Assembly: GCF_046630445.1 (NCBI RefSeq)
Contig: NC_092341.1
Location: forward strand, 291,194,501 to 291,258,500
DNA from: Rutidosis leptorrhynchoides
Lineage: Eukaryota; Streptophyta; Magnoliopsida; Asterales; Asteraceae
DNA length: 64,000 nucleotides
Direction: 5' to 3'
The translations under genes were made by a program, and so were the position numbers. A model generated the notes under the pieces. It saw nothing but the letters and a program-made list of their open reading frames with translations. It was not told the origin of the DNA and did not search any database. Below are positions 47,847 to 60,800 of this stretch, one piece after another (position 1 is the first letter of the stretch; each line of letters opens with the position of its first letter).

Positions 47847-50800
47847 TGTAGTGACCCGAACTTTTCCATGTTTATATATATTAAATGAAATTGGTATATT
47901 TACATGATTAAATGTTTTCAACATGTTAAGCAATCAAACTTGTTAAGACTTGATTATTTGAAATGTGCTTCATATACACAATTGACCACCCAAGTTGACC
48001 GGCGATTCACGAACGTTAAAAATTTGTAAAAACTACATGATGATATATATATATGGATATATATATATATATGGTTAACATGAGATTATGATAAGTAAGT
48101 ATCTCACTAAGTATATTAACAATGAGTGATATACATAAAAATGAGTTTTTTGAATTAAGAAACTCGAAACGATATATATAATGATTATCGTTATAACAAC
48201 GTCTTACTAAATACATATGAATCATATTAAGATATTGATACACTATGTTTAACATGATAAAATAATAATTAAGTATATCATTAAGTGTGTTAACAATGAA
48301 CTACATATGTAAAACAAGACTACTAACTTAAGAATTTCGAAACGAGGCATATATGTAACGATTATCGTTGTAACAACATTTAACTGTATATATATCATAC
48401 TAAGATACATTAATATATCATAATATTATGATAATGTAATAATTTAACATCTCTTTAGATATAATAAACAATGGGTTAACAACATTTAACAAGATCGTTA
48501 ACCTAAAGGTTTCAAAACAACATTTACATGTAACGACTAATGATGACTTAACGACTCAGTTAAAATGTATATACATGTAGTGTTTTAATATGTATTAATA
48601 CACTTTTTAAAGACTTCATGACACATATCAAAGTACTTCTACTTAACAAAAATGCTTACATTTACATTCTCGTTCATTTTCATCAACAATTTTACTCGTA
48701 TGCACCCGTATTCGTACTCGTACAATACACAACTTTTAGATGTATGTACTATTGGTATATACACTCCAATGATTAGCTTTTAGCATCCCATGTGAGTCAC
48801 CTAACACATGTGGGAACCATCATTTGACAACTAGCATGAAATATCTCATAAAATTACAAAAATATTATAAATCATTCATGAATTATTTACATGAAAACAA
48901 AATTACATATCATTTATATCTAATCCATATACCAACGACCAAAAACACCTACAAACACTTTCATTCTTCAATATTCTTCATCTAAGTGATCTCTCTCAAG
49001 TTCTATCTTCAAGTTCTAAGTGTTCTTCATAAATTCTACAAGTTCTAGTTTCATAAAATCAAGAATACTTCCAAGTTTACTAACTCACTTCCAATCTTGT
49101 AAAGTGATCATCCAACCTCAAGAAATCCTTGTTGTTTACAGTAAGATATCATTCTAAATCAAGGTAATACTCATATACAAACTTTGATTCAATTCCTAAA
49201 ACTATAACTATCTTAATTTGAGTGATAATCTTACTTGAACTTATTTTCGTGTCATGATTCTGCTTCAAGAACTTTCAAGCCATCCAAGATCCTTTGAAGC
49301 TAGATCATTTCTTGTCACTTCCAGTAGGTTTACCTACTAAACTTGAGGTAGTAATGATGTTCATAACATCATTCGATTCATATATATAAAACTACCTTAT
49401 TCGAAGGTTTAAACTTGAAATCACTAGAACATAGTTTCGTTAATTCTAAACTTGTTCACAAACAAAAGTTAATCCTTCTAAGTTGACTTTTAAAATCAAA
49501 TAAACACATGTTCTATATCTATATGATATGCTAACTTAATGATTTAAAACCGGGAAACACGAAAAACACCGTAAAATCGGATATACGCCGTCGTAGTAAC
49601 ACCGCGGGCTGTTTTGGGTTAGTTAATTAAAAACTATGATAAACTTTGATTTAAAAGTTGTTCTTATGGGAAAATGATTTTTCTTATGAACATGAAACTA
49701 TATCCAAAAATCGTGGTTAAACTCAAAGTAGAAGTATGTTTTCCAAAATGGTCATCTAGACGTCGTTCTTTCGACTGAAATGACTACCTTTACAAAAATG
49801 ACTTGTAACCTGTATTTTCGACTATAAACTTATATTTTTTCTGTTTAGATTCATAAACTTAAATTCAATATGAAACCATATCAACCTGAAACACTCAAAA
49901 CGGATTTAAAACGAAGAAGTTATGGGTAAAACAAGATTGGATAATTTTTCTTGTTGTAGCTACGTAAAAATTGGTAACAAATCTATATTAATCATATCCT
50001 AGCTAACTTATATTGTATTACATGTATTCTAATATATTATGTAATCTTGGGATACCATAGACACGTATGCAAATGTTTTGACATATCATATTGACCCATG
50101 TATATATATTATTTGGAACAACCATAGACACTCTATATGCAGTAATGTTGGAGTTAGCTATACAGGGTTGAGGTTGATTCTAAAAATATATATACTTTGA
50201 GTTGTGATTTAGCCTGAGACGTGTATACACTGGGTCGTGGATTGATCCAAGATAATATATATCGATTTATTTCTGTACATCTAACTATGGACAACTAGTT
50301 ATAGGTTACTAACGAGGACAGCTGACTTAATAAACTTAAAACATTAAAACGTATTAAAAATGTTGTAAATATATTTTGAACATGCTTTGATATATATATG
50401 TACATATCTGTTATAGGTTCGTGAATCGACCAGTGGCCAAGTCTTACTTCCCGACGAAGTAAAAATCTGTGAAAGTGAGTTATAGTCCTACTTTTAAAAT
50501 CTATTATTTTTTTTGGGATGAGAATACATGCGATTTTATAAATGTTTTACAAAATAGACACAAGTAATCAAAAATACTTTCTATGTTGGATTATCGAACC
50601 GAATATGCCCTTTTTTAGCTTGGTAGCCTAAGAATTAGGGAAATGGCCCCTAATTGACGCGAATCCTAAAGATAGATCTATTTGGCCCAACAAGCCTCAT
50701 CCGAGTTACGGATGCTTTAGTACTTCGATTTATCATATTCGATGAGAGTCCCAGAATGATGGGGATATTCTATACGCATCTTGTTAATGTCGGTTACCAG

Positions 50801-51289
50801 GTGTTCAACATATGAATGATTTTTATCTCTATGCAGTTTGCGAAATGCCTGATATGAGATGTGTTATAAAAATGAAATCTTGTGGTCTATTATTATGATT
50901 TGATAATATGTAGGTTAAACCTATAACTCACCAACAATTTTGTTAACGGTTTAAGCATGTTTATTCTTAGGTGATTATTAAGAGCTTCCGCTGTTGCATA
51001 CTAAATTAAGGACAAGATTTGGAGTCCATGCTTGTATAATATTGTTTAAAAACTGCATTCGAAGACTTATGTTGATGTGTAATATTATTGTAAACCCTTA
51101 TGTAATGATCGTGTGAAAACGCTATATTTTAGATTATCATTATTTGATAATCGTCGTAATATTTTAAAGGTTATGGTTTGTTCTAAAATCGAATGCAGTC
51201 ATTGAAAAACGTCTCATATAGAGGTCAAAACCTCGCAACGAAACCAATTAATATGGAACGTTTATAATCAATATGAACGGGACATTTCA
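47847..51289 (+). repeat. Element E 5' LTR (3443 bp)
   Basis: Contains three diverged ~165-bp tandem units (48071-48240, 48249-48400, 48424-48545), each with an ATTAACAATG-like block and a CGAAACGA...ATTATCGTTRTAACAAC block. No gene inside that I can support. Confidence 0.92.
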
Positions 51290-51290
51290 G

Positions 51291-51302
51291 TTGGTATCCG
51301 AG
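51291..51302 (+). promoter_or_regulatory. Primer-binding site of E
   Basis: TTGGTATCCGAGC starts one base after the LTR. It differs by one base from TGGTATCAGAGC, the initiator tRNA-Met complement. Confidence 0.75.
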
Positions 51303-51497
51303 CGTTGGTCTTAGAGAACCAGAAATTTGCATTAGTGTGTCTTATCGAGTTTGTTAGGATACATTAGTGAGTCTGGACTTCGACCGTGTTTTCTTTAAAA
51401 ACGATTGCTTAACACTTTTGTTGGAAACTATATATTATTAACATGTAAATATTATGTGATATATTAACCTTATAATGTGTTTGATATTGTGTGATAG

Positions 51498-52102
51498 ATG
51501 TCTACCACTAGTACAAATCCCATCGATTCACCTAATAATAATGAAGAGTCGAATATATTTTGGGAAGATTCACAAATTCCCGAAGAGGAACCGGAAGAAG
51601 AGGAACCGGAAGAGGAGGAACCGGAAGAGGAGGAACCGGAAGAGGAAGAGGTTCCGGAGGAAGAAATATTGATACCTATAGTAAATCGATTAAATAAAAG
51701 AAAATCCTCAACCAACAGACCAAAGTTAATAATGGTCAATGGTGTTTCCGCCGAGGAAGCAAAATATTGGGAAGATTACCAATTTTCCGATGAATCGGAT
51801 CCCGATGAAGATTCCGATGATGTTATAGAAATTACCTAGACCCAATTTAATAAAGCGAAAGAAAATAATATGGGAAAAGGTATAAAAATAGAGAAATCCA
51901 ATTCCAACCCCGATGAACTTTATATGTATCGGCAACATCCGTATTTCCTAAAATGTAACAATGACCCGGGAACCTCTAAACCACCAGGTTTTTCTAAACC
52001 ATTGTGGAAAACGACAGCTCGTATTAGAGGAACACCATATATTCCTAGAAAATTAGGAAAATGAACCAAGTCCGAAGAAGAAGAAACCAGTGATTCAGAT
52101 TA
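51498..52102 (+). pseudogene. Acidic accessory ORF of E, two in-frame stops
   Basis: One frame from ATG 51498 to TAG about 52100, broken by TAG 51837-51839 and TGA 52062-52064. The first 113 residues contain a Glu-rich repeat (four EEPEEE units) and end in an acidic patch (DESDPDEDSDD). The second part is basic and aromatic (ELYMYRQHPYFLKC, KPLWKTTARIRGTPYIPRK). It lies upstream of the F-box gene on the same strand. I do not recognise a family. The repeat may have expanded by slippage. Confidence 0.5.
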
Positions 52103-52243
52103 GAGGGTTGTAATCATGTTGTGTATTATATGTATTGTAGTGTGCTTGTACTTTTATGTTCTATGTAAAAATTGCTTGTATTGTTTGTTAATTATCTTTT
52201 ATGAATCTAACCCTCGTCTATTTTTACAGTATAAAAACACAAA

Positions 52244-52936
52244 ATGGACGTTAAGGGTAGACAACCGAATATTTTAGAAGACCTACCAGAGGATATGATT
52301 GATGAAATCTTGTCTAGAGTCGGTCAGAATTCATCAGCACAATTAGTTATGGCGAAATTAACTTGTCAAACATTTGAAAGACTTTCCAAAAATGCCTTAG
52401 TTTATAAAAGGCTTTCCTTTGATAGGTGGGGTATATCACATTGGGGAGACCGTAAGTTATGCCGTGCTTTCTTTAAAGCGTTAAATGCGGGGAACCCAAA
52501 TGCAATTTTACGCTACGGGTTAAGAACCTATTTTGACTCAACATATCCCAACATAGGATTTCGTGAATTAGAAAGAACTTCTAACATGCAACATAAAGAA
52601 GCATGTTATGCTTACCGGTTAGTGATGTTCGCTTCTTACCAAAGTGAGAAAAAGAACATCGGATTGCAACTTTTAAATAAAACCTTCCCACAAGTGACGG
52701 ATTCAGTAGTTGGGGTGAGAAATAAGGTTTTTAGATTATTACGGGGCTGTTGGACATTACGAAACCCTCGTCCTTTCGACGACATTACAACTTGCTGTCT
52801 TGTCAACGGTCACAACGGTTATGTTCCACAAGACCAAGGATGGGAAGTAGTCTTAGTAAAACCAGAATGCATGACTTGTTTCTGGATGTATGAATTACGT
52901 GTCATTATTGCCTTTGTTGAACGACTTGCGTATTAA
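52244..52936 (+). CDS. F-box protein (At1g67623/At2g35280-like) carried inside element E
   Basis: Intact 230-residue frame. Residues 10-55 are an F-box (ILEDLPEDMIDEILSRVG, then the LV.AKLTCQTF.RLS pattern), which would bind SKP1 in an SCF ubiquitin ligase. The middle follows plant F-box proteins of the At1g67623/At2g35280 type, with FFKALNAGNPNAILRYGL and a helical repeat, and the C-terminus has their Cys-x-x-Cys-Trp-like end (CMTCFWMYEL). A possible splice acceptor (TTTTTACAG at about 52229) lies just upstream. It is intronless, on the same strand as gag-pol, between primer site and gag, and has no stop, unlike pol. Family assignment is fairly sure; any target is unknown. Confidence 0.8.
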   Translation: MDVKGRQPNILEDLPEDMIDEILSRVGQNSSAQLVMAKLTCQTFERLSKNALVYKRLSFDRWGISHWGDRKLCRAFFKALNAGNPNAILRYGLRTYFDSTYPNIGFRELERTSNMQHKEACYAYRLVMFASYQSEKKNIGLQLLNKTFPQVTDSVVGVRNKVFRLLRGCWTLRNPRPFDDITTCCLVNGHNGYVPQDQGWEVVLVKPECMTCFWMYELRVIIAFVERLAY

Positions 52937-53123
52937 CTAGAATTGTCTTCGCAACTGTTTTGTATCAGAGTTTTTATGTACTGTATTTCATGCTATATGT
53001 AAAATAACCGTATTGTAAGTTTGCAAAATATTGTATAAAAGTTTGAATGTGAAATATTATAATAATCAGTTTTTCATATAGAATTGTAGTAGTTGAATTG
53101 TATGTTAGCTACTAAGTATGAAC

Positions 53124-53137
53124 TTAACGGGTAGGTA
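53124..53137 (+). promoter_or_regulatory. Internal copy of the E polypurine-tract region
   Basis: TTAACGGGTAGGTA is an exact 14-base repeat of 57844-57857, which abuts the 3' LTR. This copy lies between the F-box gene and gag. Confidence 0.6.
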
Positions 53138-53277
53138 TTACCCGAATTAAAACTTATAAAACGCTAATATGAAGAAAAAGCTTTTATAAATGAGTTCATA
53201 TTATGCTACAGAATACTATTGACTACTCTTAATATTCTATATGATTAACTTAATTCTTTTGGTTATTTTTGAAGGAA

Positions 53278-56200
53278 ATGGCACCGACTACTCGTCAGAA
53301 CTTGAACATGAGTGAGGAAGACTTCTGTGCTTTCATTGCAGCAAATATAGCCGCAGTACAGGCTGCAATGCAAAACAACAATAACTCAGGGTCTAGCAGT
53401 GGATTTAACTCCACAGGAAACCGTGTAGGATGCTCCTACAAGGCTTTCACTGCCTGTAAACCTCTGGAATTCGATGGAACTGAAGGACCAGTCGGACTGA
53501 AATGATGGACCGAAAAGGTCGAATATGTGTTTGCTATAAGAAAATGTTCTGAGGAAGATAAGGTAAAGTACGCCACGCATACCTTCACAGGTACTGCGTT
53601 AACATGGTGGAATACCTATCTCAAACAAGTGGGACAAGATGCTGCTTACGCACTACCGTGGTCAGCATTCAAACACCTGATGAACGAGCAGTATCGTCCC
53701 AGAAACAAAGTCAATAAGCTCAAGACAGAGCTTAGAGAATTACGAACGAAGGGATTTGATATCACCACATACGAACGATGATTCACCGAGTTGTGTTTAT
53801 TGTGCCCAAGAGTGTTCGAAGATGAAGAAGAGCAGATCGATGCGTTTGTAAAGGGGTTACCAGAGAGAATTCAGGAGGATGTGAGTTCTAGCGCGCCCAC
53901 TTCAATGCAAAAGTTAAGCCGAATGGCTCACAAACTTATAAACCAGATCGAGGGAAGGATTAAAGAGCAGGCGGTCGAGGAGGCCAAAATCAAACAAGTC
54001 AAGAGAAAGTGGGAAGAACCCAGTGATAAGAGTCACAATTTCAACAATCAACACCACAATCACAACCACAATCGCACTATTTTTTGCAACAACAAACGCA
54101 ACAAAAACCATTCCAACAACAACAACTACAACAATCATCCCAATAATAATACCAACCGTAACAACAAAAATTCCAACAACAATCTCAATAACAACACTGG
54201 TAATCAAAATCAGAAAGTTCCGTGTCTGAGGTGTGAAGGGTACCATCCAACTACTTTTTGTCCAGCAATATGTACTAAATGTAATAGAAAGGGTCATGAT
54301 ACAACGAAGTGTGAAATTTATGGACCATCGGGTAAAGGAACAAGTAATGCCCACATTATTTGTTTTGGATGCGGGAAGAAGGGCCACTACAAAACTGCGT
54401 GTCCAAACCAGGGAAATAATAATGGGCAAAGCCGTGGGAGAGCTTTTAACATTAATGCGGAAGAAGCGCAGGAAGACCCGGAGCTTGTTACGGGTACGTT
54501 TCTTATCGATGAAAAACCTGCTTATGTTTTATTTGATTCGGGTGCAGATAGAAGTTATATGAGTAGAGATTTTTGTGCTAAATTAAGTGGTCCATTGACG
54601 CCTATGAATAATAAATTTTTACTCGAATTAGCAAAAGGGTAAATTAATTTCGGCAGATAAAATATGCCAAAATCGAGAAATTAAACTGGTTAGCGAAACG
54701 TTTAAGATCGATTTGATACCAGTAGAGTTAGGGAGTTTTGATGTGATAATCGGCATGGACTGGTTGAAAAAGGAGAGAGCGGAAATCGTATGTTACAAAA
54801 ATGCAATTCGCATTGTACGAGAAAAAGGAAAACCTATAATGGTGTACGGAGAAAAGAGCAACGCGAAGCTAAATCTTATTAGTAATTTGAAGGCGCAAAA
54901 ACTAATAAGAAAAGGTTGCTATGCCGTTCTAGCACACATCGAAGAAGTCAAACCCAAAGAAGAGAACATCAATGATGTTCCCGTCGCAAAAGAATTTCTC
55001 GATGTATTTCTGAAAGAATTACCGGGACTACCTCCACATCGATCTGTTGAATTTCAAATAGATCTCGTACCAGGAGCTGCACCAATAGCTCGTGCTCCAT
55101 ACAGACTCGCACCCAGTGAAATGAAAGAACTCCAAAGCCAACTAAAAGAACTTTTAGAGCGTGGTTTTTTACGACCAAGTACATCACCATGGGGAGCTCC
55201 TGTTTTGTTTGTTAAAAAGAAGGATGGTACATTCAGGTTGTGTATCGACTACCGAGAGTTGAACAAACTTACCTTCAAGAATTGTTATCCACTACCAAGA
55301 ATCGACGACTTATTTGATCAACTACAAGGCTCGTCAGTTTATTCGAAGATTGATTTACGTTCTGGGTATCATCAAATGCGGGTGAAAGAGGATGATATTC
55401 CAAAGACTGCTTTCAGGACGCGTTACGGTCATTACGAGTTTATGGTTATGCCGTTTGGGTTGACTAACGCACCAGCTGTGTTCATGGACCTCATGAACCG
55501 AGTGTGTGGACCATACCTTGACAAGTTTGTCATTGTTTTTATCGATGACATACTTATTTACTCAAAGAATGATCAAGAGCACGAAGAATATTTGAGAAAA
55601 GTGCTAGAGTTGTTGAGGAAAGAAAAACTGTACGCTAAGTTTTCAAAGTGTGCATTTTGGTTGGAAGAAGTTCAATTCCTCGGTCACATAGTGAACAAAG
55701 AAGATATTCAAGTGGATCAAGCAAATATTGAAACCGTTGAAAAGTGGAAAACCCCGAAAACTTCGAAGCATATACGCCAATTTTTAGGACTGGCTGGTTA
55801 CTACAGAAGGTTCATCCAAGATTTTTCCAAAATAGCAAAACCCTTGACTGCATTAACGCATAAAGGGAAGAAATTTGAATGGAAGGATGAGCAGGAGAAA
55901 GCGTTTCAATTGTTGAAGAAAAAGTTAACTACGACACCTATATTGTCATTGCCTGAAGGGAATGATGATTTTGTGATATATTGTGATGCCTCAAAGCAAG
56001 GCCTCGGTTGTGTATTAATGCAACGAACGAAGGTAATTGCTTATGCGTCCAGACAATTAAAGATTCACGAGCAAAATTATACGACTCACGATTTGGAATT
56101 GGGCGATGTTATTTTTGCATTAAAGACTTGCAGGCACTACTTATATGGGGTCAAAAGTATCATATATACCGACCACAAAAGTCTCCAACATATATTTAAT

Positions 56201-57823
56201 CAGAAACAACTGAACATGAGGCAGCGTAGGTGGATTGAGTTATTGAATGATTATGATTTCGAGATTCGTTACCACCCGGGGAAGGCAAATGTGATAGCCG
56301 ACGCTTTGAGTAGAAAGGACAGAGAACCAATGCGGGTAAAAGCTATGAATATAATTATTCGTACTAACCTTACTACTCAAATAAAGGAGGCGCAACAGGG
56401 AGTTGTAAAAGAAGGAAAGTTGAAGAATGAAATACCCAGAAGATCGGAGAAACATCTTAATATTCGGGAAGACGGAACCCGGTATAGGGCTGAAAGAATT
56501 TGGGTACCAAAGTTTGGAGATGTGAGAGAAAAGGTACTTAAGGAAGCACATAAAACCAGATATCCAATACATCCCGGAGCGGGGAAGATGTACAAAGATC
56601 TCAAGAAACACTTTTGGTGGCCGGGTATGAAAGCCGATATTGCTAGATACGTAGGAGAATGTTTGACGTGTTCTAAGGTCAAAGCTGAACATCAGAAACC
56701 ATCATGTCTACTTCAACAACCTGAAATCCCAGAATAGAAATGGGAAAACATTACCATGGATTTCATTACTAAATTGCCAAGGACTGCAAGTGGTTATGAT
56801 ACTATTTGGGTAATAGTCGATCGTCTCACCAAGTCAGCACACTTTCTGCCAATGAGAGAAGATGATAAAATGGAGAAGTTGGCGAGATTATACTTGAAGG
56901 AAGTTGTCTCTAGACATGAAATACCAATCTCTATTATCTCTGATAGAGATGGCAGATTTGTTTCAAGGTTTTGGTAGACATTACAACAAGCATTGGGAAC
57001 TCGTCTAGACATGAGTACTGCCTATCATCCACAAACTGATGGGCAGAGCGAAAGGACGATACAGACTCTTGAAGACATGCTACGAGCATGTGTTATTGAT
57101 TTTGAAAACGGCTGGGATCGACATCTACCATTAGCAGAATTTTCCTACAACAACAGTTACCACTCGAGTATCGAAATGGCACCGTTCGAAGCACTTTATG
57201 GTAGAAAGTGCAGATCTCCAATTTGTTGGAATAAATTGGGGGATAGAAAGATTACGGGTCCGGAGATAATCCAAGAAACTACAGAGAAAATCATCCAAAT
57301 TCAACAACGGTTGAAAACTGCTCAGAGTCGAAAAAAGAGCTACGCGGACCTTAAAAGGAAAGATATAGAATTTGAAATTGGGGAGATGGTCATGCTTAAG
57401 GTTTCGCCTTAGAAAGGCGTTGTTCGATTTGGTAAACGGGGAAAACTAAATCCAAGATACATTGGACCATTCAAGATTTTAGATCGTGTCGGACCAGTAG
57501 CCTACCGACTTGAATTACCTCAACAACTCGCCAATGTACATAATACCTTTCACCTCTCGAATCTGAAGAAGTGCTTAGCCAAAGAAGATCTCACTATTCC
57601 TTTAGACGAAATTAAAATCAATGAAAAACTACAATTCATTGAAGAACCCGTCGAAATAATGGATCGTGAGGTTAAAAGGCTCAAGCAAAATAAGATACCG
57701 ATCGTCAAGGTTCGATGGAATGCTCGTAGGGGACCCGAGTTCACCTGGGAGCATGAAGATCAAATGAAGCTGAAATACCCGTACCTATTTCCAGAAGATT
57801 CGTCAACACCTTCAACAGCTTAA
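53278..57823 (+). pseudogene. Chromovirus gag-pol of E with stops and one frameshift
   Basis: Gag core around 53440-53930 (TWWNTYLKQVG, FVKGLPERIQEDV); an Asn-rich linker; three C-X2-C-X4-H-X4-C knuckles (CLRCEGYHPTTFC, CTKCNRKGHDTTKC, CFGCGKKGHYKTAC); protease LFDSGADRSYMS near 54530; reverse transcriptase with [13 protein letters not shown] near 55540; RNase [14 protein letters not shown] through [11 protein letters not shown]; integrase zinc [11 protein letters not shown] and CLTCSKVK, catalytic D, D, E in [15 protein letters not shown] and DGQSERT; C-terminal chromodomain-like [10 protein letters not shown]...[16 protein letters not shown]. Breaks: TGA 53503, TGA 53779, a one-base frameshift near 54636 just after protease, TAG 56735, TAG 56975, TAG 57410. 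The ATG at 53278 precedes MAPTTRQN. Confidence 0.92.
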
Positions 57824-57843
57824 AATTTCGGGACGAAATTTAT

Positions 57844-57858
57844 TTAACGGGTAGGTAC
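57844..57858 (+). promoter_or_regulatory. Polypurine-tract region of E
   Basis: TTAACGGGTAGGTAC runs into the 3' LTR start TGTAGTGACCC. TTTCGGGACGAAATTTA lies just before it, as in Tekay-type elements. Confidence 0.6.
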
Positions 57859-60800
57859 TGTAGTGACCCAAACTTTTCCATGTTTATATATATTAAATGA
57901 AATTGGTATATTTACATGATTAAATGTTTTCAACATGTTAAGCAATCAAACTTGTTAAGACTTGATTATTTGAAATGTGCTTCATATAGACAATTGACCA
58001 CCCAAGTTGACCGGCGATTCACGAACGTTAAAAATTTGTAAAAACTACATGATGATATATATATATATATGGATATATATATGGTTAACATGAGATTATG
58101 ATAAGTAAGTATCTCACTAAGTATATTAACAATGAGTGATATACATAAAAATGAGTTTATTGAATTAAGAAACTCGAAACGATATATATAACGATTATCG
58201 TTATAACAACGTCTTACTAAATACATATGAATCATATTAAGATATTGATACACTATGTTTAAAATGAAAAAATTATAATTAAGTATATCATTAAGTGTGT
58301 TAACAATGAACTACATATGTAAAACAAGACTACTACTTAAGAATTTTGAAACGAGGCATATATGTAACGATTATCGTTGTAACAACATTTAACTGTATAT
58401 ATATCATACTAAGATATATTAATATATCATAATATTATGATAATGTAATAATTTAACATCTCTTTAGATATAATAAATAATGGGTTAACAACATTTAACA
58501 AGATCGTTAACCTAAAGGTTTCAAAACAACATTTACATGTAATGACTAATGATGACTTAACGACTCAGTTAAAATGTATATACATGTAGTATTTTTAATA
58601 TATATTAATACACTTTTGAAAGACTTCATAACACATATCAAAGTACTTCTACTTAATAAAAATGCTTACATTTACATTCTCGTTCATTTTCATCAACAAT
58701 TTTACTCGTATGCACCCGTATTCGTACTCGTACAATACACAGCTTTTAGATGTATGTACTATTGGTATATACACTCCAATGATCAGCTTTTAGCAGCCCA
58801 TGTGAGTCACCTAACACATGTGGGAACCATCATTTGGCAACTAGCATGAAATATCTCATAAAATTATAAAAATATTATAAATCATTCATGAATTATTTAC
58901 ATGAAAACAAAATTACATATCCTTTATATCTAATCCATATACCAACGACCAAAAACACCTACAAACACTTTCATTCTTCAATTTTCTTCATTTAAGTGAT
59001 CTCTATCAAGTTCTATCTACAAGTTCTAAGTGTTCTTCATAAATTCTACAAGTTCTAGTTTCATAAAATCAAGAATACTTCCAAGTTTACTAGCTCACTT
59101 CCAATCTTGTAAAGTGATCATCCAACCTCAAGAAATCATTGTTGTTTACAGTAAGATATCATTCTAAATCAAGGTAATACTCATATACAAACTTTGATTC
59201 AATTCCTATAACAATAACTATCTTAATTCGGGTGATAATCTTACTTGAACTTATTTTCGTGTCATGATTCTGCTTCAAGAACTTTCAAGCCATCCAAGAT
59301 CCTTTGAAGCTAGATCATTTCTTGTCACTTCCAGTAGGTTTACCTACCCGATGTTCATAACATCATTCGATTCATATATATAAAACTACCTTATTCGAAG
59401 GTTTAAACTTGAAATCACTAGAACATAGTTTAGTTAATTCTAAACTTGTTCGCAAACAAAAGTTAATCCTTCTAACTTGACTTTTAAAATCAACTAAACA
59501 CATGTTCTATATCTATATGATATACTAACTTAATGATTTAAAACCGGAAAACACGAAAAATACCGTAAAATCGGATATACGCCGTCGTAGTAACACCGCG
59601 GGCTGTTTTGGGTTAGTTAATTAAAAACTACGATAAACTTTGATCTAAAAGTTGTTCTTCTGGGAAAATGATTTTTCTTATGAACATGAAACTATATCCA
59701 AAAATCATGGTTAAACTCAAAGTAGAAGTATGTTTTCCAAAATGGTCATCTAGACGTCGTTCTTTCAACTGAAATGACTACCTTTACAAAAACAACTTGT
59801 AACCTGTATTTCCGACTATAAACTTATATTTTTCTGTTTAGATTCAAAAACTTAAGTTCAATATGAAACCATAGCAACTTGAAACACTCAAAACGGATTT
59901 AAAACGAAGAAGTTATGGGTAAAACAAGATTGGATAATTTTTCTTGTTGTAGCTACGTGAAAATTGGTAACAAATCTATATTAATAATATCCTAGCTAAC
60001 TTATATTGTATTACATGTATTCTAATATATTATGTAATCTTGGGATACTATAGACACGTATGCAAATGTTTTGACATATCATATCGACCCATGTATATAT
60101 ATTATTTGGAACAACCATAGACACTCTATATGCAGTAATGTTGGAGTTAGCTATACAGGGTTGAGGTTGATTCCAAAAATATATATACTTTGAGTTGTGA
60201 TCTAGCCTGAGACGTGTATACACTGGGTCATGGATTGATCCAAGATAATATATATCGATTTATTTCTGTACATCTAACTATGGACAACTAGTTGTAGGTT
60301 ACTAACGAGGACAGCTGACTTAATAAACTTAAAATATTAAAACGTATTAAAAATGTTGTAAATATATTTTGAACATACTTTGATATATATATATATATGT
60401 ACATATCTGTTATAGGTTCGTGAATCGACCAGTGGCCAAGTCTTACTTCCCGACGAAGTAAAAATCTGTGAAAGTGAGTTATAGTCCCACTTTTAAAATC
60501 TACTAGTATTATTTTTTTGGGGATGAGAATACATGCGATTTTATAAATGTTTTACAAAATAGACACAAGTAATCGAAAATACTTTCTATGTTGGATTATC
60601 GAACCGAATATGCCCCTTTTTAGCTTGGTAGCCTAAGAATTAGGGAAATGGCCCATAATTGACGCGAATCCTAAAGATAGATCTATTTGGCCCAACAAGC
60701 CTCATCCGAGTTACGGATGCTTTAGTACTTCGATTTATCATATCCGATGAGAGTCCCGGAATGATGGGGATATTCTATATGCATCTTGTTAAGGTCGGTT

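Noticed and set aside
53914..54429. Val/Ile-rich minus-strand frame resembling a membrane protein
   Set aside because: Antisense of the Asn-rich Gag linker.
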